Below, piece after piece: positions 1-7,203 of a DNA stretch of 10,035 nt; the stretch's first letter is position 1, and the number at the start of each line of letters is the position of its first letter. The DNA lies in assembly GCA_036744635.1 (NCBI GenBank), contig DAIOHQ010000186.1, positions 1 to 10,035 of the forward strand, read 5' to 3'. A program made the position numbers and the translations under genes. The notes under the pieces were generated by a model. It did no database searches and was not told where the DNA came from. It worked only from the letters and a program-made list of their open reading frames with translations. Source of the DNA: DAIOHQ01 sp036744635 (lineage in GTDB: Bacteria > Planctomycetota > Phycisphaerae > Tepidisphaerales > Tepidisphaeraceae).

Positions 1-20
1 CAAGAATGTCTGTCCCACCA
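1..20. repeat. Half of a family A REP-like element, cut by the window edge
   Basis: These 20 bases match the right arm of the hairpin at 8121-8185 (its positions 8167-8186) with one mismatch. The rest of the element would lie before the window. It sits 25 nt downstream of the alaS stop codon, so it belongs to the 3' flank of alaS. Confidence 0.8.
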
Positions 21-45
21 AATCAAGGCAAAGCCGCCTGAAGTG

Positions 46-3000
46 TCACTCACCCAGGGCGCGCCGGGCATAGGCTTGGGCGGTTTGCAGCGCCTCGGAG
101 ATCTTCGATGGATCCTTTCCCCCCGCCTGCGCCATCTGCGGCCGGCCGCCGCCGCCGCCGCCGGCGACCTTGGCGGTCTCGCGCACCCAGTCGCCGGCCT
201 TGAGGCCTCTGGCGATCAGATCGTCGCTGACGGCGGCGACGAAGGTGACTTTGCCGTCGCCGCCGCTGGCCAGCATGATGCCGTGGCTGGGGGCCTTCTT
301 TTTCAGCGAATCCATGGCCGAGCGAAGCTGGTCATCGCTGGCGCTGGGGATTTCGCCGACGATCAGCTTTCCGCCGGCGAGATCGACAGACTTGGCGAGT
401 AGATTGGCCGCGGCGCTGACGGCATCCGCTGCGGCCGCGCCGGCGGGCGGCGACTTGTTGGTTTTCTCCCACGCTTTCTGTTTCGCCTGCAGCTTGGCGA
501 TTGCCGCCTGCGCCCGGCGCTTGGCCCGCAGCGGGATCGCTGCCTGGCCGAGGTGCTTCTGCAACCCGGCGATGGCGGCGGGGAGCGCTGGTTCGGCGAG
601 GGCTTCCGCCGCCGCCAGCGCCGCATCGAGCTGGGCCGCCTGCTTCTGGGCTTGCCGCGCGGCATCGCCGGTGAGCGCGATCAGCCTGCGAATGCCCTTG
701 CTGACCGACTCTTCACCGGTGATGACGAACCCGCCAGCTTCGGCGGAACTGCGCAGGTGGGTGCCGCCGCAGAACTCGATGGAATATTCCCGCCACTTCG
801 GATTGGCGGGGTCTTTGAGCAATTCAGACACCGGGGCGCCGATGCTGACGATGCGCACCATCGGCGGATATTTTTCGCCGAAGACGGCGCGCAGGCCGTG
901 GATTTTCAGCGCCTGCTCCTGCGGCGCGACCTCGGCATAGACCGGCAGCGTCTTCTCGATGCCCTGGTTTACCAGCGTCTCCATCCTGGCGAGTTCCTCA
1001 TCGCTCATCGCCTTGCCATGGGAGAAGTCGAAGCGGAGTTTTTCCGGATCGACCAGCGAGCCTTTCTGCTGCACGTCATCGCCGAGGACTTCGCGGAGTG
1101 CCCAGTTGGCGATGTGGGTGGTGGTATGGTTCCTTTGGGTTCCAGCGCGCGAGAAAGTTTCGACAGTTGCAGTTACGGTTGTTCCTACTTTAATCGCGCC
1201 CGACATAAGCCGTCCCACGTGCAATACGTAACCGCTGATTGATCGTGTCGTCTCAACGATAAACGATGTGCCGGGGGCACCGAGAGTACCGCTATCGCCT
1301 ATCTGTCCACCCATCTCGGAGTAGAAATTCGTTTTATCCAGAATGATGGCGAGAGTGTCAAACTCGCCTGCCGACACGTGTGTAGGAAACGCGACGCCCT
1401 GCCAGATCGCCATTACGGTCGCAGTGATAGGCTCAAGTTTGAATTTGGCGGAATCATCTGTTTTTTCTCGGGTAAAGTAGATCTCGAGCTCGACGAGTGC
1501 CGCAGGTGGCAAATATGTTACGGGAAAATCGCCCCCAACATCGCGAGCCGATCGCGAACGTTCCTGCGCCTCTTCCATCAGGTTTTCGTACCCTTTGATA
1601 TCTACCGTCATCCCCCGCTCCTCGGCCATGATGCGGGTGAGGTCGATGGGGAAGCCGTAGGTGTCGTGGAGTTTGAAGGCGTCCTGCGCGGCGATCACTG
1701 GGGGTTTTGAAAAACGTGAGGCAACAAACTCACCGTAATTCCTCGGAATATCAATCGGGACTGGGTCGTCCGAGATGACGATTTGAGCAAAGAACGGTTC
1801 GGATGCACCGGCAAAATGCATCGACATTGATACATCCGCAGCCGGATGAAGTTCGGCGAGAGCTGCGCGAATGGCCGAGACCGCAGCATGATCAAACCAA
1901 AAAATGCCACGATCCAGCGTCCGGCCAAAGCTGAGTTCTTCATCTTTGATCGTCTCCGCGACGCGTTGCGGATTTTTCTTCAGTTCTGGAAATGCGTTTC
2001 CCATTCCCTCTACCACCACCTGGACCAACTTGTGTAAAAACGGGTCACGGAGGTCGAGCTGCTGCCGGCCGAAACGGACGGCCCGTCGCAGGATGCGGCG
2101 AAGAACATAGCCGCGGCCTTCGTTGCTAGGCGTCGCGCCATCGGTCATCGCAAACGTCAGGCAACGCACGTGATCGGCGATCACGCGGAAGGCGATGTCG
2201 TGGCGAAGCTGGGGATTGGCGGCCTCGGCGGCGGGGTCGGCTACGTTTGTGGGCGGATAAAGCCCGGCATACTTTATGCCGCTCAGCTTTGTCAGCGAGT
2301 CAAAGAACGGCACCCACAGGTCGATCGCGTAGTTGTCGCTGACATCCTGCAGCACCTGGCAGATGCGCTCGAAGCCCATGCCGGTGTCCACGTGCCGCGA
2401 CGGCAGCGGCGTCAGCGAGCGGTCGGCGTTGCGGTTGTACTGGATGAAGACCAGGTTCCAGATTTCCATGACCCGCGGGTCTTCGCCGTTCACATCCTTG
2501 CCGCCGGTTTTGTCGGGCGTGCGGTCAATGTAAATTTCCGTGCAAGGCCCGCAAGGCCCGGTGTCGCCCATTTCCCAGAAATTATCCTTGCCGAAGTAGT
2601 GGATGTGATCGTCGGAAAGGCCGGCGACGCGCTTCCAAATGTCGGCGGCCTCCGTGTCGCGCGGCACGCCGTTTTTTTCATCGCCTTCGAAGCACGAGAC
2701 GTGCAGCCGCGCGGGGTCGAGCTTCCAGACTTTGGTGAGCAGCTCCCACGCCATCTCGATGGCGCCCTGCTTGAAGTAGTCGCCGAAGCTCCAGTTGCCC
2801 AGCATCTCGAAGAAGGTGTGATGCCGGCGGCTGCGGCCAACATCATCCAGATCATTGTGCTTTCCGCCGGCGCGGATGCACTTCTGGGTGTTGACGGCGC
2901 GCGTGTAATCCCGCTTTTCCTGGCCCAGGAAGATCGGCTTGAACTGGTTCATCCCGGCGTTGGTGAACAGCAGCGTCGGATCATCCTGCGGCACCACCGG

Positions 3001-3078
3001 CGAGCTCGGCACGAACGTGTGCCCGTGCTTCGCCACGAAGAAGTCGATGAACTGCTGACGGATCTGCGCTGAAGTCAT
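46..3078 (-). CDS. alaS: Alanyl-tRNA synthetase
   Basis: Charges tRNA-Ala with alanine in the cytoplasm and hydrolyses mischarged Ser/Gly-tRNA. The 1010-residue protein shows the class II aminoacylation core at the N terminus (TFFEMLGNWSFGDYF near 88-102, WNLVFIQYNR near 207-216, motif 3 region RGYVLRRILRRAVR near 322-335). The editing domain carries zinc-binding HTTTH (651-655) and CGGTH (770-774). The C-Ala domain ends with a glycine run followed by RPQMAQAGG (979-987). Bacterial AlaRS is usually about 870-900 residues. Part of the excess is a block at about 400-460, between TLDRGIFWFDHA and DAFKLHDTYGFP, where E. coli has only a short linker. The ATG at 3078 is the natural start: MTSAQIRQQFIDFF matches family N termini and an AAAGG lies 4 nt upstream. 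DNA at about 1130-2040 has lower GC and different codon choice than both flanks (see findings). Confidence 0.98.
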   Translation of the reverse strand: MTSAQIRQQFIDFFVAKHGHTFVPSSPVVPQDDPTLLFTNAGMNQFKPIFLGQEKRDYTRAVNTQKCIRAGGKHNDLDDVGRSRRHHTFFEMLGNWSFGDYFKQGAIEMAWELLTKVWKLDPARLHVSCFEGDEKNGVPRDTEAADIWKRVAGLSDDHIHYFGKDNFWEMGDTGPCGPCTEIYIDRTPDKTGGKDVNGEDPRVMEIWNLVFIQYNRNADRSLTPLPSRHVDTGMGFERICQVLQDVSDNYAIDLWVPFFDSLTKLSGIKYAGLYPPTNVADPAAEAANPQLRHDIAFRVIADHVRCLTFAMTDGATPSNEGRGYVLRRILRRAVRFGRQQLDLRDPFLHKLVQVVVEGMGNAFPELKKNPQRVAETIKDEELSFGRTLDRGIFWFDHAAVSAIRAALAELHPAADVSMSMHFAGASEPFFAQIVISDDPVPIDIPRNYGEFVASRFSKPPVIAAQDAFKLHDTYGFPIDLTRIMAEERGMTVDIKGYENLMEEAQERSRSARDVGGDFPVTYLPPAALVELEIYFTREKTDDSAKFKLEPITATVMAIWQGVAFPTHVSAGEFDTLAIILDKTNFYSEMGGQIGDSGTLGAPGTSFIVETTRSISGYVLHVGRLMSGAIKVGTTVTATVETFSRAGTQRNHTTTHIANWALREVLGDDVQQKGSLVDPEKLRFDFSHGKAMSDEELARMETLVNQGIEKTLPVYAEVAPQEQALKIHGLRAVFGEKYPPMVRIVSIGAPVSELLKDPANPKWREYSIEFCGGTHLRSSAEAGGFVITGEESVSKGIRRLIALTGDAARQAQKQAAQLDAALAAAEALAEPALPAAIAGLQKHLGQAAIPLRAKRRAQAAIAKLQAKQKAWEKTNKSPPAGAAAADAVSAAANLLAKSVDLAGGKLIVGEIPSASDDQLRSAMDSLKKKAPSHGIMLASGGDGKVTFVAAVSDDLIARGLKAGDWVRETAKVAGGGGGGRPQMAQAGGKDPSKISEALQTAQAYARRALGE

Positions 3079-3106
3079 AGAACCTTTGGCCAGGGAAAAG
3101 CTCCGT

Positions 3107-3135
3107 ATTATTTACGAAGTAGCCGCAGGCTTCAA
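3107..3135 (-). promoter_or_regulatory. Putative alaS sigma70-type promoter
   Basis: Read on the minus strand, TTGAAG (3130-3135) is separated by 17 bp from AATAAT (3107-3112), matching the -35 consensus at 4/6 and the -10 consensus at 5/6. Transcription would begin near 3100, giving a leader of about 22 nt. It suggests alaS can be transcribed separately from htrA, whose stop is 147 nt upstream with no clear terminator between. Confidence 0.45.
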
Positions 3136-3225
3136 GAAATGGAAGTTTTGAATCGCGTGAGAATCAAGTGTGGCCACGGCGATAGTGCAGGCGAGAGCAG
3201 CAATGTCTTGGGGGACCCGGAGGAT

Positions 3226-4713
3226 TTATTCCCCAACCGAGACCACCGCCGAGCGCGCCCCGGCCAGTTCCAAATCCCACTTCTCGCCGTGCGAGTCGTT
3301 GATGACCTGCTGCAGGTCCGGCACGCTGGCCACCGGCATGCCGGCGACGGAGGTGATGATGGCTCCCTGGCTGATCCCTTGTTTCACGAACGGGCTGTGG
3401 CTGTCGATGCCGATGACGATCAGCCCTTTGGCCGGCTTTTGCGATGTGCCTGCCTCCCAATTCGCGGGCACCGGGCCAAGCAACATGCCGCGCCAGCGGA
3501 AGCGCTGGTTGGCGCGCGAGATGCTGGTTGATGGAAGCTGACGCTTGCGGAGTGTGACGTCGATGGCCAGGCGCTTGCCGTGGCGAAAAAGTTCCATCGG
3601 GGTCGGCTTGTCGATCGGCGCTGCCCCGACCAGGCGCACCAGCTCATCGCTGTCACTGACCGGCTGGCCATTCAATTTGGTCACAATGTCTCCGGCCTTC
3701 AGCTCGGCCGCCTCGGCCGGCGACACCTGTTCGACGGTCTCGACGCAGGCGCCGATCTCTTCGGTCACGCCCGCCTGCTCGCGCTGCCGCGCGGTCGGCG
3801 CGATGGTCGAGACGCCGAGATAGCCGTAGACGATCTCGCGGCCTTCGCGCAGGTCGCGCACCATCCCCTGCACCTGTGGGCCGACCGGGATCGCAAAGCC
3901 GATCCCGTTGGTGGATTTTTGCGGAAGGATCACGGCGGTGTTGATCCCCACCACCTTTCCCTCCATGTCGAACAGCGGCCCGCCGGAATTGCCGGGGTTG
4001 ATCTGTGCCGTCGTCTGAATCAGGTTGGTATAGAGCCGGTGCTCATCCCGCGACAGCTTGGCCAGCGAGCGATGGGTGGCGCTGACGACGCCGACGCTCA
4101 TGCACATTTCACCCGCACCGGCCAGCCCGTAGGGATTGCCCATGGCGATGGTCCAATCGCCGCGATGCACGCTGGACGGATCGGCGAATTCCACGGCCTT
4201 GAGTTTCCCGGCCGGCACTTTCAGCACGGCCAGATCGCTGCGCGGATCGGAGCCGACGACGATGGCAGGATAGACCTTGTGATCGTCGGTGGTGACCCAA
4301 AGCTGCTCGGCCTCGCCGATCACGTGCTCGTTGGTGAGGATGTAGCCGCCGGAGTCGAGCACCAGGCCGGTGCCGACGGTGCGGGTGGTGCGCTCGAGAA
4401 TGGCCTGCAGTTTCTCGGCGTTCATCTCCGGGGCGCGCAGGACATCGTCGGAATCGACGGTGTTGATGGAGGCGGAAATGGCCACTACGCCGGGGGCGAC
4501 GCGGGCGGCGACTTTCTCGAACTGGCGCTGCAGGCCGGCGATTTCCAGGGTGTCGCGCTCTTCAACCGCCGACACATCGCTTTCCACCTGTGCCGAGGCC
4601 GCGTTGAGCAACGGCAGATTGCTGAAGTGCAATGCGGCGGCGCCGATGGCCGCCAGCGCCAGCAGCGCAGGCAGAATGATCTTGCCTCTTTGCAGCAGAA
4701 AACGTCGTTCCAT
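3226..4713 (-). CDS. HtrA/DegP-family serine protease with PDZ domains, membrane-anchored
   Basis: A 495-residue envelope protease of the DegP/DegS type, which degrades or senses misfolded exported proteins. An uncleaved signal anchor is likely: positively charged MERRFLLQRGK is followed by a hydrophobic segment at about 12-29. The trypsin-like domain runs from about 65 to 290, with the catalytic triad visible as His130 (TNEHVI), Asp160 (SDLAVLKV) and Ser243 (GNSGGPL). A first PDZ domain starts at YGYLGV (296-301) and runs to about 390. A second, more divergent PDZ-like region covers about 405-493. The length agrees with a protease plus two PDZ domains. The start is supported by the signal anchor, but its ribosome site is weak. 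It lies between recA and alaS on the same strand, where many bacteria have recX; a functional link to either is not shown. The exact paralogue (DegP, DegQ or DegS type) cannot be settled from sequence alone. Confidence 0.93.
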   Translation of the reverse strand: MERRFLLQRGKIILPALLALAAIGAAALHFSNLPLLNAASAQVESDVSAVEERDTLEIAGLQRQFEKVAARVAPGVVAISASINTVDSDDVLRAPEMNAEKLQAILERTTRTVGTGLVLDSGGYILTNEHVIGEAEQLWVTTDDHKVYPAIVVGSDPRSDLAVLKVPAGKLKAVEFADPSSVHRGDWTIAMGNPYGLAGAGEMCMSVGVVSATHRSLAKLSRDEHRLYTNLIQTTAQINPGNSGGPLFDMEGKVVGINTAVILPQKSTNGIGFAIPVGPQVQGMVRDLREGREIVYGYLGVSTIAPTARQREQAGVTEEIGACVETVEQVSPAEAAELKAGDIVTKLNGQPVSDSDELVRLVGAAPIDKPTPMELFRHGKRLAIDVTLRKRQLPSTSISRANQRFRWRGMLLGPVPANWEAGTSQKPAKGLIVIGIDSHSPFVKQGISQGAIITSVAGMPVASVPDLQQVINDSHGEKWDLELAGARSAVVSVGE

Positions 4714-4737
4714 TTACAACCCCGACGCAAGTCAGCC

Positions 4738-4774
4738 CGAATGCCCGATCCAGCACGCGCTGGATGCCCATTCG
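4738..4774 (-). promoter_or_regulatory. Hairpin or operator-like palindrome in the htrA leader
   Basis: A core stem ATCCAGC / GCTGGAT (4748-4754 and 4759-4765, 4-nt loop) is extended by outer arms CGAATG (4738-4743) and CATTCG (4769-4774) across an internal bulge of 4 against 3 nt. It lies 25-61 nt upstream of the htrA start and downstream of the predicted promoter, so it would form in the mRNA leader or act as a repressor site. Function is unknown; no ribosome-site sequestration is obvious. Confidence 0.4.
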
Positions 4775-4883
4775 CCGTGACGCGCATGGATCGCGCGCGG
4801 CAGCGCCAAGAGTCAAAAGCAAATGCTGGACCGAACCGCGGCACTCGATGGAGCCTCTGCCTTCCGCCGCGATTTCGTCGGCA

Positions 4884-4912
4884 AATGTAACGTTTTCAAA
4901 GGGAAAGTTCAA
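4884..4912 (-). promoter_or_regulatory. Putative htrA sigma70-type promoter
   Basis: On the minus strand TTGAAC (4907-4912) and TACATT (4884-4889) are spaced by exactly 17 bp, each 4/6 to consensus. The predicted leader is about 160 nt. GAACTT within the -35 recalls sigmaE sites, but no matching -10 follows. The stretch from 4714 to 5087 otherwise holds only the leader hairpin and the palindromic repeat at 4986-5057; no gene is credible there. Confidence 0.35.
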
Positions 4913-4985
4913 AACCGCGGTGCGGCGTCGCCAACCCGAAGCGAGCGATAACTGCGCATCAAACGGGTAATTGATGCGCCATCAA

Positions 4986-5057
4986 TCGTAGGGGCGGGGT
5001 TTCCCCGCCCTCTTTCGTTTGCGTGAGAAAGAGGGCGGGGAGACCCCGCCCTTACGA
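4986..5057. repeat. Family C REPIN-like paired palindrome
   Basis: Two 30-bp arms (4986-5015 and 5028-5057) are inverted copies with 28 of 30 positions matching, around a 12-nt loop. Each arm is itself a hairpin: GGCGGGG TTT CCCCGCC in the left arm, GGGCGGGG AGA CCCCGCCC in the right. The left arm begins with the head GTAGG. It starts 31 nt after the recA stop codon. It could act as a transcript-end structure, but there is no uridine run, so I call it a dispersed repeat rather than a terminator. Confidence 0.85.
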
Positions 5058-5087
5058 GAACGGTTGCTGATGATTGACGGTGCTTGC

Positions 5088-6251
5088 CTACGCGTCCGCC
5101 ATTTCCGCTTCCAGCGGGGCATCGCTGGCCCGCTTGGCCTCGATCAGCCCTTTGCTCTCCAGCACACCCTGGCGAATCTCGGCCGCCAGGTCGGGGTTGA
5201 GCTGCAGGAAGTTCTTGGCCGCCTCGCGCCCCTGGCCGAGCCGCGTCGATTTGTAGTTGTACCAGGCGCCGCTCTTCTCCACGACGTTGGCCATCGCGGC
5301 CAGGTCGAGCAGATCGCCTTCGTAGCTGATGCCGCGGTCGAACATGATGTCGAATTCGGCATCGCGGAACGGCGGGGCGATCTTGTTCTTCACCACGCGA
5401 GCCCGCGTGCGGTTGCCGATGGCCACTTCGCCTTCCTTGATCGAACCGGTGCGGCGGACGTCGATGCGCACGGAGGCATAAAATTTCAGCGCCCGGCCGC
5501 CGGGCGTGGTTTCGGGGTTGCCGAACATCACGCCGATCTTCTCGCGGAGCTGGTTGATGAAGATGACCGTCGAGCGGCTCTTGGAGATAGCGCCGGTGAG
5601 CTTGCGGAGCGCCTGGCTCATCAGCCTGGCCTGCAGGCCCATGTGGCTGTCGCCCATTTCACCTTCGATTTCGGCTCGGGGAATCAACGCCGCGACCGAG
5701 TCGATCACGATCACATCCACGGCATTGGAGCGCACGAGCAATTCGCAAATCTCCAGCCCCTGCTCGCCGGTATCGGGCTGGGAAACCAGCAGATCGTCGA
5801 GCTTGACGCCCAGGCGCTTGGCCCAGGCGGGATCGAGGGCGTGTTCGGCGTCAATGAATGCGGCGACGCCGCCAAGCCGCTGGGTATTGGCAATAATGTG
5901 CAGCGTCAGCGTCGTCTTGCCGCTGGATTCCGGGCCGAAGATTTCCAGCACGCGCCCGCGCGGCACGCCCGCGCCGCCGAGGGCGATGTCCAGGCTCAAG
6001 CTTCCGGTGGGGATGCCGTCGATGTTGGTCTTGACGTCGCCATTGAGGCGCATCACCGAACCTTTGCCGAATTGCTTTTCGATCTGCTGCAGCGCCCTGC
6101 TGAGGGCCGAATCGCGGTTGGGATCGCGCACCGGCACGTTGGGATCGCCCGGCCGATGCCCGGGACCTTCCCTGGAGATGATCTCCTTGGCGGTGATATC
6201 CTTCTGCGCGAGATCCTTCTTCCCATCCGTCTTTTCAATGGACTTGGCCAT
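5088..6251 (-). CDS. recA: Recombinase RecA
   Basis: ATP-dependent strand-exchange protein for homologous recombination and SOS coprotease activity, in the cytoplasm on ssDNA. Of 387 residues, Walker A is GPESSGKT (106-113), Walker B is VIVID (180-184), the L1 region is EIEGEMGDSHMG (194-205), and L2 is REKIGVMFGNPETTPGG (236-252). IEKQFGKGS starts at 57, against about 17 in E. coli, so there is an N-terminal extension of about 40 residues rich in Lys, Asp and Pro. The start is well supported: AAGGAG lies 6 nt before the ATG (6258-6263) and there is no other Met before residue 67. The C-terminal tail is short and mildly acidic. A promoter with a LexA-like direct repeat lies about 180 nt upstream. 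thpR is upstream and htrA then alaS are downstream on the same strand; no recX is present. Confidence 0.98.
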   Translation of the reverse strand: MAKSIEKTDGKKDLAQKDITAKEIISREGPGHRPGDPNVPVRDPNRDSALSRALQQIEKQFGKGSVMRLNGDVKTNIDGIPTGSLSLDIALGGAGVPRGRVLEIFGPESSGKTTLTLHIIANTQRLGGVAAFIDAEHALDPAWAKRLGVKLDDLLVSQPDTGEQGLEICELLVRSNAVDVIVIDSVAALIPRAEIEGEMGDSHMGLQARLMSQALRKLTGAISKSRSTVIFINQLREKIGVMFGNPETTPGGRALKFYASVRIDVRRTGSIKEGEVAIGNRTRARVVKNKIAPPFRDAEFDIMFDRGISYEGDLLDLAAMANVVEKSGAWYNYKSTRLGQGREAAKNFLQLNPDLAAEIRQGVLESKGLIEAKRASDAPLEAEMADA

Positions 6252-6421
6252 GATGTGCTCCTTGCCGCCGGGTATGTTTGTCAGCCGGAGGCATGTTTTG
6301 CGACGCCGTGAGCCGCTCGGAGGCGGGACGGAGGCGCAGGAATTGGTGACTTGGGTGCGATCCTGAGCATCCGTTTGCTCAAATCGCGACTGAACTCGAC
6401 GGAAGTCACCTCACCGTCCTT

Positions 6422-6436
6422 GTTCAGTGTTTGTTC
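6422..6436. promoter_or_regulatory. Candidate LexA operator, GTTC-N7-GTTC
   Basis: The bases GTTC AGTGTTT GTTC form a perfect direct repeat, GAAC-N7-GAAC on the recA coding strand. It begins 4 nt downstream of the predicted -10, over the expected transcription start, where a bound repressor would block recA. The direct-repeat form is the known LexA site of Alphaproteobacteria, unlike the palindromes of E. coli (CTGT-N8-ACAG) or Gram-positives (GAAC-N4-GTTC). No lexA is in the window, so the assignment rests on position and motif. Confidence 0.45.
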
Positions 6437-6440
6437 GGTC

Positions 6441-6490
6441 AGTATAGAAACGCATCGGCAGGAATGCCAGAGGAAAAATAAAAAATTTTT
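6441..6490 (-). promoter_or_regulatory. Putative recA promoter with AT-rich UP-like element
   Basis: On the minus strand CTGGCA (6465-6470, 4/6 to the -35 consensus) and TATACT (6441-6446, 5/6 to the -10 consensus) are spaced 18 bp. Directly upstream, 6471-6490 is almost purely A and T (runs of A5, T6 and T5), in the place of an UP element that contacts the alpha subunit of RNA polymerase. The same AT tract begins right after the thpR stop (6493), so it might also serve as a weak thpR transcript end. The leader to the recA start would be about 180 nt. Confidence 0.5.
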
Positions 6491-6492
6491 CG

Positions 6493-7047
6493 TCAGAGAA
6501 TAAAGCCCGCGAGCCTGAGATATTCCGGCCCGGCGGGAGTCAGGAAACTCTGCATCAGCGCGAATTTTCCCGCGACGAATTCCGACCCGGGAAGATGCGG
6601 CGCGGACGATTCGGCAAGCGGCCCTCGCAGTGCGGGCGGGAGGGGAGCGCGCGGTCTGCCGATCGTGACGTGCGGGATGAACGGGCGACGCTCCTTGGCA
6701 AATCCGAGGGGCGCCAAGCGCTGATCCATTCCGCGCATGAGCTCCTGCAGCTTGTCGGTTTCACCGCCAACCCCGGCCGCGACGATGCGGATTCCGCCGT
6801 GCGGCGGGAATAGCGCCAGATGGGACATGGAGAGCGTCGCCGGACCGGCTCCGGGCACATCCTTCAGGGCATCGCACACACCGGGAACGTCCGCCTCTTG
6901 CACCTCTGCCAGAAATTTCAAGGTGATGTGCAGGCACTGCGGCCGGGTCCAGGACACACGCCCGGCCTGCGGCCGCAACACATCCTGCAGCGCCACCAGA
7001 TGTGTACGCACATCGTCCGGAAGCTCGATGGCGGTAAACAGACGCAT
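6493..7047 (-). CDS. thpR: RNA 2',3'-cyclic phosphodiesterase (2'-5' RNA ligase family)
   Basis: A 184-residue 2H phosphoesterase, formerly LigT, which opens 2',3'-cyclic phosphate ends of RNA to 2'-phosphates. The two signature tetrapeptides are HITL (40-43) and HVTI (126-129), so His40/Thr42 and His126/Thr128 form the active site. The N terminus MRLFTAIELPDDVR and the segment KERRPFIPHVTIGR are typical. Length fits the family. The ATG at 7047 has no good ribosome site; the nearest purine run, GAGGAAG, is more than 20 nt away, so the start rests on family N-terminal similarity. It precedes recA on the same strand, as ligT does in the cinA-ligT-recA arrangement known from Deinococcus, but the 241-nt gap with its own promoter argues against simple co-transcription. 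Confidence 0.93.
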   Translation of the reverse strand: MRLFTAIELPDDVRTHLVALQDVLRPQAGRVSWTRPQCLHITLKFLAEVQEADVPGVCDALKDVPGAGPATLSMSHLALFPPHGGIRIVAAGVGGETDKLQELMRGMDQRLAPLGFAKERRPFIPHVTIGRPRAPLPPALRGPLAESSAPHLPGSEFVAGKFALMQSFLTPAGPEYLRLAGFIL

Positions 7048-7076
7048 AGCGCTGCTCTGAAAACGATCTTCCTCAT

Positions 7077-7147
7077 GTAGGGTCCGCTTCAGCGGACGCT
7101 GTGCTGGCGCGAGGGAGCAAAATCCCGTCCGCTGAAGCGGACCCTAC
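7077..7147. repeat. Family B REPIN-like paired palindrome
   Basis: Arms 7077-7098 and 7126-7147 are perfect 22-bp inverted copies around a 27-nt loop; a few more bases outward pair with one mismatch. Each arm contains a tight hairpin GTCCGCT TC AGCGGAC and starts with the head GTAGG. It lies between the pfkB-like stop and the thpR start, so it would be part of any joint transcript. Confidence 0.88.
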
Positions 7148-7181
7148 GTGAGACCACGAGGCCGATCTTGTCCATTACGAG

Positions 7182-7196
7182 TGTGCCGAAGGCACA
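7182..7196 (-). terminator. Small hairpin after the PfkB-family gene, possible weak terminator
   Basis: TGTGCC and GGCACA form a perfect 6-bp stem around a 3-nt loop, 7 nt downstream of the kinase stop. No thymine run follows on the minus strand, so rho-independent termination is doubtful; it may only stabilise the transcript end. Confidence 0.25.
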
Positions 7197-7203
7197 TGCG
7201 GGC

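Noticed and set aside
2170..3072. Open frame of 300 codons opposite the 5' half of alaS
   Set aside because: Antisense shadow of the AlaRS catalytic core.
3580..4890. Open frame of 436 codons on the plus strand opposite the HtrA-type gene
   Set aside because: It mirrors the protease gene and has no recognisable domain; the His-Asp-Ser triad is unmistakable on the other strand.
4562..4912. 116-codon frame on the minus strand overlapping the htrA start
   Set aside because: It crosses the predicted promoter and leader, overlaps the protease gene in another frame, and its peptide has no family features.
4986..5057. Rho-independent terminator for recA
   Set aside because: The stem is strong but no uridine run follows on the minus strand, and the structure has the design of the other dispersed paired palindromes.
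5019..6311. Open frame of 430 codons on the plus strand opposite recA
   Set aside because: It is the antisense of a clear recA gene; its peptide shows no family motif and is open because of GC-rich codon structure.
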